Positions 18,629 through 28,143 of a stretch of DNA of 64,000 nt are shown here, one piece after another. The notes under the pieces were generated by a model. That model saw nothing but the letters and a program-made list of their open reading frames with translations. It had not been told where the DNA came from and did no database searches. This DNA is from Thermococcus nautili. GTDB taxonomy: Archaea; Methanobacteriota_B; Thermococci; Thermococcales; Thermococcaceae. The position numbers were made by a program, and so were the translations under genes. The stretch covers positions 1,860,001 to 1,924,000 of the forward strand of contig NZ_CP007264.1 in assembly GCF_000585495.1 (NCBI RefSeq), written 5' to 3'. Position 1 is the stretch's first letter. Each line of letters begins with the position of its first letter.

Positions 18629-20002
18629 ATGGAGTGGTTTGAGCGGTACTTTGAGTTTGACAAGTATGGAACCAATATGAAGACCGAAGTCCTCGCTGGA
18701 ATAACGACGTTCCTCACGATGGCGTACATTCTCTTTGTCAACCCGCAGATACTCAGCGCGGCGATGGGAAAGGAGGCATTTGACTCGCTCGTTGCCGTTA
18801 CTGCCCTTTCAGCGGGTTTCACAACGATTCTCATGGGCATCTACGCCAAGAAGCCATTCGCCCTCGCGCCGGGAATGGGTCTTAACGCCTACTTTGCCTA
18901 CACGGTAGCCCCCAAATACGGCTGGAAGGTCGCCCTCGCAGCGGTCTTCGTTGAGGGTCTAATCTTCATCGCGCTCACCCTTACCAAGGTCAGGAGCGCG
19001 GTAATCCACGCCATCCCAAGGAGCCAGAAGTACGCCATCGGTGCTGGAATTGGTCTGTTCCTGACGCTCATTGGCCTGAACGACGTTGGCCTGCTCTCCG
19101 CACAGGTTGAGGGTGCCAAGGACGCCGTTATTCCCCTCGGAAAGACCGTTCTCCTGAGCGGAACCCTCAAATTCACAGGGTTGAATACGGATGTTCTGTT
19201 ATCAAAACAGATACTGCTCTTCGTTTTTGGAGTCCTCCTCACTGGAATCCTCATCGCGAGGCGCGTGAAGGGGGCCCTTCTCATCTCGATACTCACCACA
19301 AGTGTCCTCGGTTGGATTACCGGCGCCGCTCCCTGGCCTGAGAAGCTGTTCTCTACACCAACGATAAGCTACACCTTTATGCAGATGGACCTTCACGGCC
19401 TCCTCAGCGCTGGTGCCCTTGGGGTTGTCTTCGCTTTCTTCATGGTTGACTTCTTCGACACCCTTGGAACCGTCACCGGTTTGAGCGCCAAGGCCGGCTT
19501 CCTGACTAGGGATGGAAGGGTTCCCGATGCCGAGAAGGTTCTCCTCACGGACGCGATAGGAACGACCTTAGGTGCCGTCCTCGGAACGTCAACGGTCACC
19601 ACTTACATTGAGAGCGCCGCGGGAATCGAGGAGGGCGGAAGGACGGGAATGACTGCCCTCGTTACTGGATTCCTCTTCCTCGCAATCGGTCTTTTCATCG
19701 CTCCCCTCGCCGGTGCGATACCGGCCTTTGCAACCGCCCCAGCGCTCGTCATAGTCGGCTACTACATGCTCAGCGCCCTCAAGGAGGTTGACTTCAGCGA
19801 CCACACCGAGGCCCTTCCGGCTTTCCTAGTGCTCATCACGATACCCTACACCTACTCCATAGCCGACGGAATCGGTGCTGGCTTCATAAGCTACACCGTC
19901 CTCAAGGTCTTCAGCGGCCGCTGGAAGGAAGTCCACCCGCTCATGTACGCCCTTGCGGCCGTCTTCGCGGTTTACTTCGCCTACCTTGGCGGTCTCTTCT
20001 GA
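18629..20002 (+). CDS. NCS2 family (AzgA-type) purine permease
   Basis: 457 residues from ATG at 18629, with GGAGGG six bases upstream; ATG at 18605 lies where transcription is predicted to begin. Start EWFERYFEFDKYGT and the motif TEVLAGITTFLTMAYILFVNP are typical of AzgA-like adenine, guanine and hypoxanthine permeases, with about 12-14 membrane spans. FDTLGTVTGLSAKAGF near residue 280 and GTSTVTTYIESAAGIEEGGRTG near 325 are the substrate-site motifs of this class. It is a proton-coupled importer in characterised relatives. The gene stands alone, which fits purine salvage; the exact base is not readable from sequence. Confidence 0.9.
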   Translation: MEWFERYFEFDKYGTNMKTEVLAGITTFLTMAYILFVNPQILSAAMGKEAFDSLVAVTALSAGFTTILMGIYAKKPFALAPGMGLNAYFAYTVAPKYGWKVALAAVFVEGLIFIALTLTKVRSAVIHAIPRSQKYAIGAGIGLFLTLIGLNDVGLLSAQVEGAKDAVIPLGKTVLLSGTLKFTGLNTDVLLSKQILLFVFGVLLTGILIARRVKGALLISILTTSVLGWITGAAPWPEKLFSTPTISYTFMQMDLHGLLSAGALGVVFAFFMVDFFDTLGTVTGLSAKAGFLTRDGRVPDAEKVLLTDAIGTTLGAVLGTSTVTTYIESAAGIEEGGRTGMTALVTGFLFLAIGLFIAPLAGAIPAFATAPALVIVGYYMLSALKEVDFSDHTEALPAFLVLITIPYTYSIADGIGAGFISYTVLKVFSGRWKEVHPLMYALAAVFAVYFAYLGGLF

Positions 20003-20066
20003 CTTCTTTCCTTTATCCTGCAGAACGAAACGAGGAACAGGAAGACGGAATCAGAAAGAACCTTAT

Positions 20067-20489
20067 TCACTCCTCCAGTTTCTCCTTCAAGAACTGCTTG
20101 AGAACGTAGGGGCACTGCTCCTGGATGAACTTAGCAAACTCCTTCATCCTCTTGACGGTTACCTCGCTGACGTAGTGCTCGAACTGGCAGGCGTCGTGCT
20201 CCGCTATCTCCGGTGGGATGCCGAGTATGTCAACGAAGAACTTTGTCAGGAAGACGTGCTTCGAGTAAGTCTCTTCGGCTATCTTCCTTCCCGCGTCGGT
20301 TAGGAGAATCCTGTCGTACTTCTCGTACTCGACGAGACCCTTCTCGGCGAGCTTTTTGAGGGCATCAACGACGCTTGGGGGCTTGACGTTCATTATCTTG
20401 GCTATGTCCTTAACCCTGATTACACCCTTGTTCTTATGGAGAATGTACATAGCCTCCAGGTACTCCTCCTCCCTCTTGCTGACCTGCAC
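20067..20489 (-). CDS. DtxR family metal-dependent repressor
   Basis: 140 residues from GTG at 20489 (GGTG six bases upstream); GTG at 20498 is the alternative. Winged helix-turn-helix at residues 5-65 (RVKDIAKIMNVKPPSVVDALKKLAEKGLV). The dimer and metal domain has EHDACQFEHYVSE, matching the HxxCxxEH of the iron-sensing DtxR/IdeR branch rather than the MntR pattern that lacks Cys, so ferrous iron is the likely co-repressor. There is no C-terminal SH3 domain. It is divergent from dphB. Targets are unknown; the iron-type ABC importer 2 kb away is a guess. Confidence 0.85.
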   Translation of the reverse strand: MQVSKREEEYLEAMYILHKNKGVIRVKDIAKIMNVKPPSVVDALKKLAEKGLVEYEKYDRILLTDAGRKIAEETYSKHVFLTKFFVDILGIPPEIAEHDACQFEHYVSEVTVKRMKEFAKFIQEQCPYVLKQFLKEKLEE

Positions 20490-20578
20490 GGCCCTCACCG
20501 GGTTAGGTTCGCCAAAAACCTTTAAGTAGTTTTCCCAAAACTTAAAAGTTTTAGGGAAATCCAGTATCGGTGGTGAGA

Positions 20579-21373
20579 ATGGCGCTCTACTTCATAGGCC
20601 TCGGACTCTACGATGAGAAGGACATAACGCTCAAGGGTCTCGAAACGGCCAGGAAGTGCGAGAAGGTCTTCGCGGAGTTCTACACATCGCTCCTCGCGGG
20701 AACGACGATAGACAAAGTGGAAGAGCTCATAGGTAAGCCAATAGTCAGGCTGAGCAGGGAGGACGTTGAGCTCAACTTCGAGAAAATCGTCCTCCCGGAG
20801 GCAAAGGAGAAGGACGTCGCGTTTCTTACCGCCGGAGACCCGATGGTGGCGACGACGCACTCCGACCTGAGAATCCGGGCGAAGAAGGCCGGCGTTGAGA
20901 GCTACGTGATTCACGCCCCGAGCATCTACTCCGCGGTGGCCGTAACCGGACTCCAGATTTACAAGTTCGGGAAGAGCGCCACAGTTGCCTATCCTGAGAA
21001 GAACTGGTTCCCGACGAGCCACTACGACGTAATCAGGGAAAACCGGGAGCGCGGTCTGCACACGCTCCTCTTCCTCGACATAAAGGCCGAGCAGAACCGC
21101 TACATGACAGCGAACGAGGCGATGGAGATACTCTTACAGGTAGAGGAGATGAAGGGGGAAGGCGTTTTCACGCCCGAAACCCTCGTCGTGGTTCTGGCAA
21201 GGGCCGGTTCGCTGAATCCGACGATAAGGGCAGGCTACGTCAAGGACATGATTAACGAGGACTTTGGAAGGCAACCCCACGTTCTTATAGTTCCGGGAAG
21301 GCTCCACATCGTCGAGGCGGAGTACTTGGTCGAGTTCGCGGGTGCACCTGAGGAAATTTTGAAGGAAGTTTAG
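20579..21373 (+). CDS. dphB: Diphthine synthase
   Basis: 264 residues from ATG at 20579, the family length; GGTG lies three bases upstream with a second GGTG before it. The tetrapyrrole-methylase fold is clear: MALYFIGLGLYDEKDITLKG, then FLTAGDPMVATTHSDLRI (SAM loop) and APSIYSAVAVTGLQIYKFG. DphB trimethylates the 3-amino-3-carboxypropyl group on a His of elongation factor 2 during diphthamide synthesis. TATA CTTAAAAGT at 20541 predicts a start near 20570. Single gene before tRNA-Val. Confidence 0.95.
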   Translation: MALYFIGLGLYDEKDITLKGLETARKCEKVFAEFYTSLLAGTTIDKVEELIGKPIVRLSREDVELNFEKIVLPEAKEKDVAFLTAGDPMVATTHSDLRIRAKKAGVESYVIHAPSIYSAVAVTGLQIYKFGKSATVAYPEKNWFPTSHYDVIRENRERGLHTLLFLDIKAEQNRYMTANEAMEILLQVEEMKGEGVFTPETLVVVLARAGSLNPTIRAGYVKDMINEDFGRQPHVLIVPGRLHIVEAEYLVEFAGAPEEILKEV

Positions 21374-21413
21374 CGAAAGCTTTATATTTTTGCCCGCTCT
21401 CCATACTCCGGGC

Positions 21414-21491
21414 GGGCCCGTGGTCTAGTCTGGTTATGACGCCGCCCTCACGAGGCGGAGGTCCGGGGTTCGAAGCCCCGCGGGCCCACCA
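21414..21491 (+). tRNA. tRNA-Val (CAC)
   Basis: Acceptor GGGCCCG (21414-21420) pairs with CGGGCCC (21481-21487), then A and an encoded CCA. The anticodon loop CTCACGA between stems CCGCC and GGCGG gives CAC. T-arm GGGGTTCGAAGCCCC is standard. TATA CTTTATATT at about 21380 fits a start a few bases upstream. A repeat element hairpin begins five bases after the CCA. Confidence 0.95.
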
Positions 21492-21800
21492 GTTACAAAC
21501 TTCGCCTGCGCGAAGTTTGACCAAGGTTCGTGATTCCTCCTGAAAATGCTGTGTATTGATGTGGATTTCTTTTTGAGTTGCTCTTTTGGAGAGGTGAATT
21601 TCTCTGAAAGGCCCTTCTGATACGAGGTTCACGTCTTTAGCGCTCCAAAGGAGCGCGGTTTAAGTAGAACCCGTGTGAAAGAGGGTGTATTTTTAAAAAA
21701 ATTCAACCTTTAAGGGCCAGTTTAGAGTTTAAAATCCCTTGATGAGGAGGCCTTAAAAAGGAATCACAAGCTTTTGGTGAAGCTTTTTCCAAAAGCTTCC
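21492..21800 (+). repeat. Hairpin-ended non-coding element, copy A
   Basis: Non-coding stretch directly after tRNA-Val. Left end: a perfect 10-bp hairpin CAAACTTCGC-CTGC-GCGAAGTTTG at 21496-21519, then GTTCGTGATTCC. Right end: GGAATCAC followed by hairpin GAAGCTTTT-TCC-AAAAGCTTC at 21779-21799. GTGATTCC and GGAATCAC are complementary across the element. In the middle, GCGCTCC-AAA-GGAGCGC (21640-21656) lies inside GGTTC (21626-21630) and GAACC (21667-21671). The left 48 bases, starting at the tRNA CCA, are identical to those beside tRNA-Arg at 61.6 kb. No credible gene is present. Confidence 0.7.
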
Positions 21801-21873
21801 TTCGCAAGCAAGGGCTGATTGCAAAAAAATTACACACATCCAACCACGAAAAAGGGTTGCAGGGTTCGAAAGT

Positions 21874-21883
21874 CTTTTAAATA
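21874..21883 (+). promoter_or_regulatory. Promoter of ribosomal superoperon
   Basis: CTTTTAAATA predicts transcription from about 21904, giving a 36-base leader that holds GGGAGG and GGGGGCGA before the first ATG at 21940. Between the repeat element and this TATA (21801-21873) I see nothing else. Confidence 0.6.
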
Positions 21884-21939
21884 GTCTCCATAAGCTCCCT
21901 TCAGCGCGTTGGGGTTAGGGAGGACAGTGGGGGCGAAAT

Positions 21940-22707
21940 ATGGCCTGGCACGTCTTCATTCCTGATTCCCTCCTTGAGGAAACCGACGATCCAAAAATCC
22001 GGACGTACAAGGTTGGGCAGGTTGCGAGGGCCTGCGCAATCTTCGGCGTCGAGCACATCTGGATTTACAGGGCAGGCGGAAGGGACGGGAAGTTCATAAA
22101 AACGGTCCTTGAGTACATGGAAACACCGCAGTACCTCAGAAAGAGGCTGTTTCCCCTGATGCCCGAGCTCAAGTACGTGGGCGTCGTCCCCCCGCTCAGG
22201 ACACCGCATCACAAGCTCAAGGGAAAACCAAAGGTCGGAGAAATCCGCGAGGGCTATGCCTTCCGGAAGGGAAGGAGAATCTACGCGGACATCGGGCTCG
22301 ACGAGCTGGCGCTCGTTGAGGGGAGCGTCGAAGGCAGGGCAACGTTTAGAATCGTGTCAACGAGGCCCCTCAAGGTCGTCCCGGCGAAGCCGGTTGAATA
22401 CTGGGGGTACAAAGTTCACCTGAGCGGGAAGCCCCTGGCGAAAACACTTAAAAAGGCTCACCTGGATTTGGCAATCGCGACCTCGAGGAAGGGTCGCGAC
22501 GTGAGAAAGGTCAACCTTCCCCCGCTCGAAGGGGAGGTTGGTATCGCCTTTGGCTCGCCGAGGAAGGGCGTCATGGAGCTCCTCGGCGGAGAGTACGAGT
22601 TCGATTTCGTGCTCAACACGATTCCGAATCAGAAAACTAAAACCGTCCGCACCGAGGAGGCGCTCCTCGCCACGCTGGCGATATTCAATCTCATGAGGAG
22701 GGATTGA
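21940..22707 (+). CDS. SPOUT-type RNA methyltransferase (COG2106, MTH1 family)
   Basis: 255 residues. It opens [14 protein letters not shown], contains [18 protein letters not shown], and ends with the knot region [19 protein letters not shown] and [28 protein letters not shown]. This matches the archaeal COG2106 family with an inserted OB-like domain (residues 75-170). SPOUT enzymes bind SAM in a deep trefoil knot; homologues are annotated as putative RNA uridine-N3 methyltransferases. It is the first gene of the L3 operon, one base before L3 (stop 22707, ATG 22709). That position fits rRNA modification, but the target is unproven. Confidence 0.85.
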   Translation: MAWHVFIPDSLLEETDDPKIRTYKVGQVARACAIFGVEHIWIYRAGGRDGKFIKTVLEYMETPQYLRKRLFPLMPELKYVGVVPPLRTPHHKLKGKPKVGEIREGYAFRKGRRIYADIGLDELALVEGSVEGRATFRIVSTRPLKVVPAKPVEYWGYKVHLSGKPLAKTLKKAHLDLAIATSRKGRDVRKVNLPPLEGEVGIAFGSPRKGVMELLGGEYEFDFVLNTIPNQKTKTVRTEEALLATLAIFNLMRRD

Positions 22708-22708
22708 G

Positions 22709-23749
22709 ATGGGAAAGGTTCACAGACCAAGGAGAGGTTCACTCGCCTTCAGCCCAAGGAAAAGGGCTAGGAGTGTAGTCCCGAGAATCAAGAAGTGGCC
22801 AAAGGACAGTGAGGTCAGGATGCTGGGCTTTGCTGGCTACAAGGCCGGAATGACCCACATCCTCATGATAGACGACAGCCCCGGGCTCACCAAGGGCAAG
22901 GAGATATTCGTGCCCGTGACCATAGTTGAGGTTCCGCCTCTCTTCGTCTACGGAATCAGGGCCTACAAGCAGGGCTACCTTGGCCTTGAGACCGCCACCG
23001 AAGTTTGGTTCCACGAGCTCAACGACAACGTCAAGAGGCGCATAAAGACCCTGCCGAAGAACTACGACGAGGAGGCCTTCAAGGCCAAGCTCGGTCAGCT
23101 TGAGGACCTCGTCAACGACGGCGAGATTGTCGACGTCAGGCTTCTCGTCCACACCCAGCCCTGGCTCATCAAGCTCAAGAAGAAGCCGGAGGTTATGGAG
23201 TACGCCATCGGTGGCGACGACGTCAAGGCCAAGTTCGACTACGCCAAGGAGAAGATAGGCAAGGAGCTCCGCGCCAGTGAGGTTCTCCACGAGGGAGAGC
23301 TTCTCGACGTCATAGCGGTCACCAAGGGTAAGGGAACCCAGGGCCCGGTCAAGCGCTGGGGAATCAAGGTCCAGTTCCACAAGGCCCAGAGGGCTGGAAA
23401 GGGCAGGCACGTTGGAAACCTCGGTCCATGGCACCCGGCTCGCGTCATGTGGACCGTCCCGCAGGCCGGTCAGATGGGCTTCCACCACAGGACAGAGTTC
23501 AACAAGAGGCTCATCGCCATAGGCGAGAACGGAAAGCTCGTGCTCGACGGCAACGAGATTGAGATAACCCCGAAGGGTGGCTTCCCGCACTACGGAATCG
23601 TCAGGAGCGACTTCCTCATGATTGAGGGTAGCGTTCCGGGTTCGTTCAAGAGGATAATCAGGGTTAGGCCCGCTATAAGGCCGCCCAAGAAGAAGCCGCC
23701 CGTTGAGAGGCCCCAGATAACCTACGTCAGTAGGGAGTCCAAGCAGTGA
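22709..23749 (+). CDS. rpl3: Large ribosomal subunit protein L3 (uL3)
   Basis: 346 residues. Archaeal/eukaryotic-type L3: start [25 protein letters not shown] near 50, and the extended central loop [20 protein letters not shown] near 211 that reaches toward the peptidyl transferase centre. [27 protein letters not shown] is the typical loop that follows. Second gene of the superoperon; L4 begins 10 bases after its stop with GGTG in between. Expression from the 21874 promoter. Confidence 0.98.
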   Translation: MGKVHRPRRGSLAFSPRKRARSVVPRIKKWPKDSEVRMLGFAGYKAGMTHILMIDDSPGLTKGKEIFVPVTIVEVPPLFVYGIRAYKQGYLGLETATEVWFHELNDNVKRRIKTLPKNYDEEAFKAKLGQLEDLVNDGEIVDVRLLVHTQPWLIKLKKKPEVMEYAIGGDDVKAKFDYAKEKIGKELRASEVLHEGELLDVIAVTKGKGTQGPVKRWGIKVQFHKAQRAGKGRHVGNLGPWHPARVMWTVPQAGQMGFHHRTEFNKRLIAIGENGKLVLDGNEIEITPKGGFPHYGIVRSDFLMIEGSVPGSFKRIIRVRPAIRPPKKKPPVERPQITYVSRESKQ

Positions 23750-23759
23750 GGTGAGATAA

Positions 23760-24527
23760 ATGAAGGTTAAGGTCTTCAACCTCGAAGGCGAGCCCGTTGA
23801 GGAGATAGAGCTCCCCAAGGTGTTCAGCACTCCCTTCAGGCCCGACCTCATCAGGAGAGCTGTCATCGCTTCCTGGACCCACAGGATACAGCCCCAGGGA
23901 AGGGACCCGCTCGCTGGAAAGAGAAGGGTCACCGAGAACATCGGTAAGGGCCACGGTATGGCGAGGGTCGAGAGGATAAAGACCCCGCCGAGGTTCGCAG
24001 CTTTCGTCCCCTTCGCTCGCGGTGGAAGGAGAACCCACCCGCCGAAGGTCGAGAAGATAATCTGGGAGGATATCAACAAGAAGGAGCGCAGGCTTGCCAT
24101 AATGAGCGCCATCGCTGCCACCGCCAGCCCTGACCTCGTGAAGGCGAGGGGACACGTCACCGACAACGTTCCGGCCTTCCCGCTCGTCGTCGTTGACGAC
24201 CTTGAGAAGGTCTTCAAGACCGCCCAGACCAGGGAGATATTCAAGAAGCTCGGCGTCTGGGACGATATCGAGAGGGCCAAGAGGAACACCAAGATAAGGG
24301 CCGGTAAGGGTAAGATGCGCGGAAGGCGCTACAAGAAGGCCAAGGGCCCGCTCATCGTCGTGGCTAAGAACGAGGGAATCGTCCAGGGAGCGAGGAACCA
24401 CCCGGGCGTTGACGTCGTTACCGTTGACAACCTCGGCGTTGAGCTTCTCGCGCCCGGAACTCACCCTGGAAGGCTTACCATCTGGACTAAGGGCGCTATA
24501 GAGAGGCTTAGGGAAATCTACGGGTGA
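23760..24527 (+). CDS. rpl4: Large ribosomal subunit protein L4 (uL4)
   Basis: 255 residues; ATG follows GGTGAGATAA. Archaeal L4 with [19 protein letters not shown] at the start. The long Arg/Gly-rich extended loop [20 protein letters not shown]...[20 protein letters not shown] (residues 45-95) lines the exit tunnel. [17 protein letters not shown] and NHPGVDVV near 190-220 close the globular domain. It binds 23S rRNA early in 50S assembly. Six bases separate it from L23. Confidence 0.98.
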   Translation: MKVKVFNLEGEPVEEIELPKVFSTPFRPDLIRRAVIASWTHRIQPQGRDPLAGKRRVTENIGKGHGMARVERIKTPPRFAAFVPFARGGRRTHPPKVEKIIWEDINKKERRLAIMSAIAATASPDLVKARGHVTDNVPAFPLVVVDDLEKVFKTAQTREIFKKLGVWDDIERAKRNTKIRAGKGKMRGRRYKKAKGPLIVVAKNEGIVQGARNHPGVDVVTVDNLGVELLAPGTHPGRLTIWTKGAIERLREIYG

Positions 24528-24533
24528 TGAGAG

Positions 24534-24794
24534 ATGGACCCCTATAAGGTTATCATAAGGCCGCTCGTTACCGAAAAGGCCGTTTCGCTCATAGAGAGGG
24601 AGAACAAGCTCACCTTCATAGTGGACAGAAGAGCTACCAAGGCCGACATCAAGAGGGCCGTGGAAGAGATGTTCAACGTCAAGGTCGAGAAGGTCAACAC
24701 CCTCATCACCATGAGGGGCGAGAAGAAGGCCTACGTCAAGCTCAAGCCCGAATACGACGCGAGTGAGATTGCCGCAAGGTTGGGATTGTTCTGA
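24534..24794 (+). CDS. rpl23: Large ribosomal subunit protein L23 (uL23)
   Basis: 86 residues. Starts [20 protein letters not shown] and contains [28 protein letters not shown], the conserved L23 core, then [17 protein letters not shown]. It sits at the tunnel exit and is the docking site for SRP54, which is also encoded in this window. Eleven bases to L2. No oddities. Confidence 0.97.
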   Translation: MDPYKVIIRPLVTEKAVSLIERENKLTFIVDRRATKADIKRAVEEMFNVKVEKVNTLITMRGEKKAYVKLKPEYDASEIAARLGLF

Positions 24795-24805
24795 GGTGAT
24801 GTGAG

Positions 24806-25525
24806 ATGGGAAAGAGTCTCATACAGCAGAGGAGGGGTAAGGGAACCACAACCTTCCGCGCTCCTTCCCACAGGTACAGGGGCGCCGTTAAGTACGTTCC
24901 TCTCAACGTCGTGAAGGAGAAGACCCTCAGGGGAGTCGTTGAGGAAATCCTCCACGACCCCGGAAGGACTGCTCCCGTCGCTCGCGTTAAGTTCGAGGAC
25001 GGAACCAAGAAGCTCATCCTCGCCCCCGAAGGCGTTCTCGTCGGCCAGGAGGTCTACATCGGACCCGAGGCTCCGATAGCGATAGGCAACACCCTCCCGC
25101 TCGCCAAGATACCGGAGGGAACCTACGTTTACAACATCGAGGGCGTTCCGGGCGACGGCGGAAAGTACGTCAGGGCTGGAGGAACCTACGCCCTCGTCGT
25201 CAGCAGGGAGAAGGACAAGGTCATCGTTCAGCTTCCGAGCGGTGAGCTCAAGCAGTTCAAGCCCGAGTGCAGGGCCACTATCGGTGTCGTTGCCGGCGGT
25301 GGAAGGCTTGAGAAGCCAATAGTCAAGGCTGGTAAGGCCTACTACATCGCCAAGGCCAGGAACAGGTTCTGGCCCAAGCCGAGGGGTGTCAAGATGAACG
25401 CCGTCAACCACCCGCACGGTGGTAAGGAGCACCACATCGGTAGGCCCTCGACCGTTTCGAGGCGCGCTCCGCCCGGAAGGAAGGTCGGTCACATAGCCGC
25501 GAGAAGAACCGGTAGGAGGAAGTGA
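24806..25525 (+). CDS. rpl2: Large ribosomal subunit protein L2 (uL2)
   Basis: 239 residues, the archaeal length. Start [25 protein letters not shown] fold at 40-90; SH3-like domain 90-150; C-terminal tail [26 protein letters not shown] with the His essential for peptidyl transferase activity and 50S-30S association. ATG follows GGTGATGTGAG. The stop lies two bases before the S19 ATG. Confidence 0.98.
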   Translation: MGKSLIQQRRGKGTTTFRAPSHRYRGAVKYVPLNVVKEKTLRGVVEEILHDPGRTAPVARVKFEDGTKKLILAPEGVLVGQEVYIGPEAPIAIGNTLPLAKIPEGTYVYNIEGVPGDGGKYVRAGGTYALVVSREKDKVIVQLPSGELKQFKPECRATIGVVAGGGRLEKPIVKAGKAYYIAKARNRFWPKPRGVKMNAVNHPHGGKEHHIGRPSTVSRRAPPGRKVGHIAARRTGRRK

Positions 25526-25527
25526 AG

Positions 25528-25929
25528 ATGGCGAGAAAGAAGGAGTTTAGGTATAGGGGTTACACGCTCGACGAACTGCTCAACATGTCCCTTGAGGAGT
25601 TCGCCAAGCTCCTCCCGGCCAGGCAGAGGAGGAGCCTCAAGAGGGGCCTCTCCCCGGAGCAGAAGAAGCTCCTCAGGAAGATTAGGCTTGCCAAGAAGGG
25701 CAAGTACAACAAGCCCATAAGGACCCACAGCAGGGACATGATAGTCCTCCCCGAGATGGTCGGCATTACGATTCACGTCTACAACGGCAAGGAGTTTGTC
25801 CCGATTGAGATAAAGGAGGAGATGATAGGCCACTACCTCGGTGAGTTCGCCCTCACGAGGAAGATAGTCCAGCACGGCTCACCGGGTGTCGGAGCTACCA
25901 GGTCCTCGATGTTCGTGGCAATCAAGTGA
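25528..25929 (+). CDS. rps19: Small ribosomal subunit protein S19 (uS19)
   Basis: 133 residues from ATG at 25528; GTG at 25522 is in frame but falls inside L2. Archaeal/eukaryotic S15-like type, with an N-terminal extension [23 protein letters not shown]. The S19 core follows: [32 protein letters not shown] and [19 protein letters not shown]. Contacts 16S rRNA helix 42 and tRNA. Overlapping ribosome-binding signal lies in the end of L2 (GGAGGAAGTGA). Confidence 0.98.
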   Translation: MARKKEFRYRGYTLDELLNMSLEEFAKLLPARQRRSLKRGLSPEQKKLLRKIRLAKKGKYNKPIRTHSRDMIVLPEMVGITIHVYNGKEFVPIEIKEEMIGHYLGEFALTRKIVQHGSPGVGATRSSMFVAIK

Positions 25930-25939
25930 GGTGGTTTAG

Positions 25940-26410
25940 ATGAGCAGGGGCAGGTTTTCCTACTCATTCCAAAATTTTGACCCTGAAAGAATGGCTCGCG
26001 CGAGCGGAAGGGACCTCAGGATTTCACCCAAGCACAGCGTCGAGCTCCTCAGGGAGATAAGGGGCATGATGCTCAACGACGCCCTCAAGTACCTCGACGA
26101 CGTCATAAACCTCAGAAGGCCCGTTCCGATGAAGCGCCACAACGACAGCCAGGGCCACAAGCCTGGTAAGGGCTTCGGTCCCGGTCGCTATCCGGTCAAG
26201 GTCGCCAAGGCCGTCAAGAAGATACTCCTCAACGCCAAGAACAACGCCGAGCAGAAGGGCCTCGACGTCGACAGGCTCAAGATAATCCACGCGGCCGCTC
26301 ACAGGGGGCCCGTCCTCAGGGGTTACATCCCGAGGGCCTTTGGAAGGGCCACCCCCTTCAACGAGCAGACCACGCACATAGAGATAGTCGTCGAGGAGAT
26401 TAGGAGGTGA
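25940..26410 (+). CDS. rpl22: Large ribosomal subunit protein L22 (uL22)
   Basis: 156 residues. [38 protein letters not shown] is the archaeal L22 start. The beta-hairpin that lines the tunnel includes [28 protein letters not shown], and RAHRGP-like [22 protein letters not shown] is at the C-terminus. Its stop TGA lies within the ribosome-binding signal of S3. Confidence 0.98.
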   Translation: MSRGRFSYSFQNFDPERMARASGRDLRISPKHSVELLREIRGMMLNDALKYLDDVINLRRPVPMKRHNDSQGHKPGKGFGPGRYPVKVAKAVKKILLNAKNNAEQKGLDVDRLKIIHAAAHRGPVLRGYIPRAFGRATPFNEQTTHIEIVVEEIRR

Positions 26411-26415
26411 GACCT

Positions 26416-27045
26416 TTGGCCATCGAGAGGTACTTCATCAAGGAAGGCGTTAAGGAGATGCTCATCGACGAATACCTTGAGAAGGAGCTTCGCAGGGCGG
26501 GTTACGGTGGAATAGACATCAAGAAGACTCCCCTTGGAACCAAGGTTATAATCTTTGCAGCGAGCCCCGGTTACGTCATCGGAAGGGGTGGAAGGAGGAT
26601 AAGGGAGCTCACCAGAATCCTTGAGAGGCAGTTCGGCCTCGAGAACCCGCAGATTGAGGTCGAGGAAATCAAGAACCCCTACCTCAACGCCAAGGTTCAG
26701 GCCGTAAGGCTCGCCCAGGCCCTTGAGAGGGGAATCCACTTCAGGAGGGCCGCTTACTCAGCAATCAGGGCCATCATGAGGAACGGTGCTCGCGGTGTTG
26801 AGATTAGGCTCAGCGGAAAGCTCACCGGTGAGAGGGCTAAAAGCGTCAGGTTCTACCAGGGCTACCTCGCCAAGGTTGGCAACCCGGCCGAGACCCTCGT
26901 CAGCAAGGGCTACGCTCAGGCACTCCTCAAGCTCGGTGTTATCGGCGTTAAGGTTGCCATCATGCCGCCCGACGCGAGGCTTCCGGATGAGATTGAGGTC
27001 AAAGACATAGTCGAGGAAGAGGTGAGCGGCAATGAAGCCCAGTGA
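26416..27045 (+). CDS. rps3: Small ribosomal subunit protein S3 (uS3)
   Basis: 209 residues from TTG at 26416, which has GGTG exactly six bases upstream; a GTG start at 26407 would sit inside that signal, so the protein begins [11 protein letters not shown] as in Pyrococcus. KH domain with [15 protein letters not shown] near residue 53, then the C-terminal S3 domain ([17 protein letters not shown]...). It forms the mRNA entry channel. The 3' end overlaps L29 by 14 bases. Confidence 0.97.
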   Translation: MAIERYFIKEGVKEMLIDEYLEKELRRAGYGGIDIKKTPLGTKVIIFAASPGYVIGRGGRRIRELTRILERQFGLENPQIEVEEIKNPYLNAKVQAVRLAQALERGIHFRRAAYSAIRAIMRNGARGVEIRLSGKLTGERAKSVRFYQGYLAKVGNPAETLVSKGYAQALLKLGVIGVKVAIMPPDARLPDEIEVKDIVEEEVSGNEAQ

Positions 27046-27232
27046 GATTAGGGAGATGAGCATCGAGGAGATTGAGCAGAAGATAAGGGAGCTCAGGCTT
27101 GAGCTTGCCAAGGAGCGTGGCGTGCTCACCATGGGGGCTTCCCTCGAGAACCCCATGGTCATCCGCAACCTCAGGCGCGACATCGCGCGCCTGCTTACCA
27201 TAAAGAAGGAGAAGCTTAGGGAGAAAAGGTGA
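27032..27232 (+). CDS. rpl29: Large ribosomal subunit protein L29 (uL29)
   Basis: 66 residues, two helices. [29 protein letters not shown] then [22 protein letters not shown] is the standard L29 hairpin. It lies next to L23 at the tunnel exit. Starts inside the end of S3 with GGTG seven bases upstream. Confidence 0.97.
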   Translation: MKPSEIREMSIEEIEQKIRELRLELAKERGVLTMGASLENPMVIRNLRRDIARLLTIKKEKLREKR

Positions 27233-27238
27233 GGTTAG

Positions 27239-27535
27239 GTGCCGAGGATTGTGAACCCTCTGGATGAGATGCTCTTTAAGGAGGTCCTGAAGGAGCAGCA
27301 GAGGATTAGGGTCTACATCGAGAGGGCCCGCTACGGAAAGCTTAAGACCATAATCGAGGGCATAGACGAGAAGGAGTTCGACCTCGAAGACATAGCAAAG
27401 AAGCTGAAGGCGAAGCTGGCATGTGGCGGAACCGTAAAGAAGGGAAGGATAGAGCTCCAGGGCGACCACAGGGACCGTATCAAGAAGCTGCTCGCAGACC
27501 TTGGATTTTCCGAGGAGCTCATAGAGGTCGAGTGA
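27239..27535 (+). CDS. Translation initiation factor SUI1/eIF1
   Basis: 98 residues from GTG at 27239 (GGTG seven bases upstream). Core [22 protein letters not shown], then [38 protein letters not shown], is the SUI1 fold with its conserved ACGGTVK loop that binds the small-subunit P site. Archaeal aIF1 helps scan or check start codons. The gene sits between L29 and the RNase P subunit, the conserved euryarchaeal order. Confidence 0.95.
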   Translation: MPRIVNPLDEMLFKEVLKEQQRIRVYIERARYGKLKTIIEGIDEKEFDLEDIAKKLKAKLACGGTVKKGRIELQGDHRDRIKKLLADLGFSEELIEVE

Positions 27536-27798
27536 CGCGGAAAAACATAGTCTGGCACGAGCTCATAGGCCTCAAAGCAAAGATTATAAGGGCATCTCAT
27601 CCAGAGCTGGTCGGCATCGAGGGCTACGTCCTTGACGAGACGAGGAACACCCTCACCATAGGTGGGGAGAGGGTTTGGGTCGTTCCAAAGGACGTGGTCG
27701 AGATTGAGTTCGACCTCGGCGATGAGAAAATCCGAATCAACGGTCGTGATTTGATTGGAAGGCCCGAGATGAGACTCAAGAAGAGGTGGCGGAAATGA
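27532..27798 (+). CDS. rnp1: RNase P protein component 1 (Rpp29/Pop4 homologue)
   Basis: 88 residues from GTG at 27532, overlapping the SUI1 stop (GTGA). Core [37 protein letters not shown] and [13 protein letters not shown] match Rpp29, an Sm-like barrel that binds the specificity domain of RNase P RNA. RNase P cuts 5' leaders from tRNAs. The frame is open to an ATG at 27421, giving 125 residues; Pyrococcus proteins are annotated in that long form. I prefer the GTG because other archaeal Rpp29 proteins start here (about 93 residues) and no signal precedes 27421. Confidence 0.9.
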   Translation: MTRKNIVWHELIGLKAKIIRASHPELVGIEGYVLDETRNTLTIGGERVWVVPKDVVEIEFDLGDEKIRINGRDLIGRPEMRLKKRWRK

Positions 27799-28139
27799 GA
27801 GAGATTGGATTGAGGGTTCAGCCTCCCGCTGAGGTGTGTAACGACCCCAAGTGCCCCTGGCACGGGAACCTCAAGATACACGGGAGATACGTTGAGGGTA
27901 TAGTCGTCAGCGACAAGGGTAAGAAGACCGTCGTCGTCGAGAGGCAGTACTACCACTACCTCAAGAAATACGAGCGTTACGAGCTCAGGAGGAGCAAGGT
28001 TCACGCCCACAACCCCGAGTGCATCAACGCAAGGGTTGGAGACAAAGTCCTTATAGCCGAGACCAGGCCGATAAGCAAGACCAAGAGCTGGGTCGTCGTG
28101 GCCGTCCTTGAGAGGGCCGAGAGGAAGGAGGAGGTGTGA
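27795..28139 (+). CDS. rps17: Small ribosomal subunit protein S17 (uS17)
   Basis: 114 residues from ATG at 27795 (GGTG six bases upstream; overlaps the RNase P gene stop as ATGA). Archaeal S17 with an N-terminal part holding [10 protein letters not shown], then the OB fold [22 protein letters not shown] and [35 protein letters not shown]. Four cysteines (including CNDPKC) could stabilise the fold or bind metal. Primary 16S rRNA binder. Confidence 0.97.
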   Translation: MREIGLRVQPPAEVCNDPKCPWHGNLKIHGRYVEGIVVSDKGKKTVVVERQYYHYLKKYERYELRRSKVHAHNPECINARVGDKVLIAETRPISKTKSWVVVAVLERAERKEEV

Positions 28140-28143
28140 GGCA

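Noticed and set aside
21492-21900. Repeat copy A as an insertion sequence or CRISPR remnant
   Set aside because: No transposase reading frame and no regularly spaced direct repeats; the structure is a single inverted-end element.
22739-24464. Long minus-strand ORFs across the L3-L4 genes (517 and 245 codons)
   Set aside because: They are shadows caused by strong codon bias in highly expressed ribosomal genes; no ribosome-binding sites and low-complexity translations.
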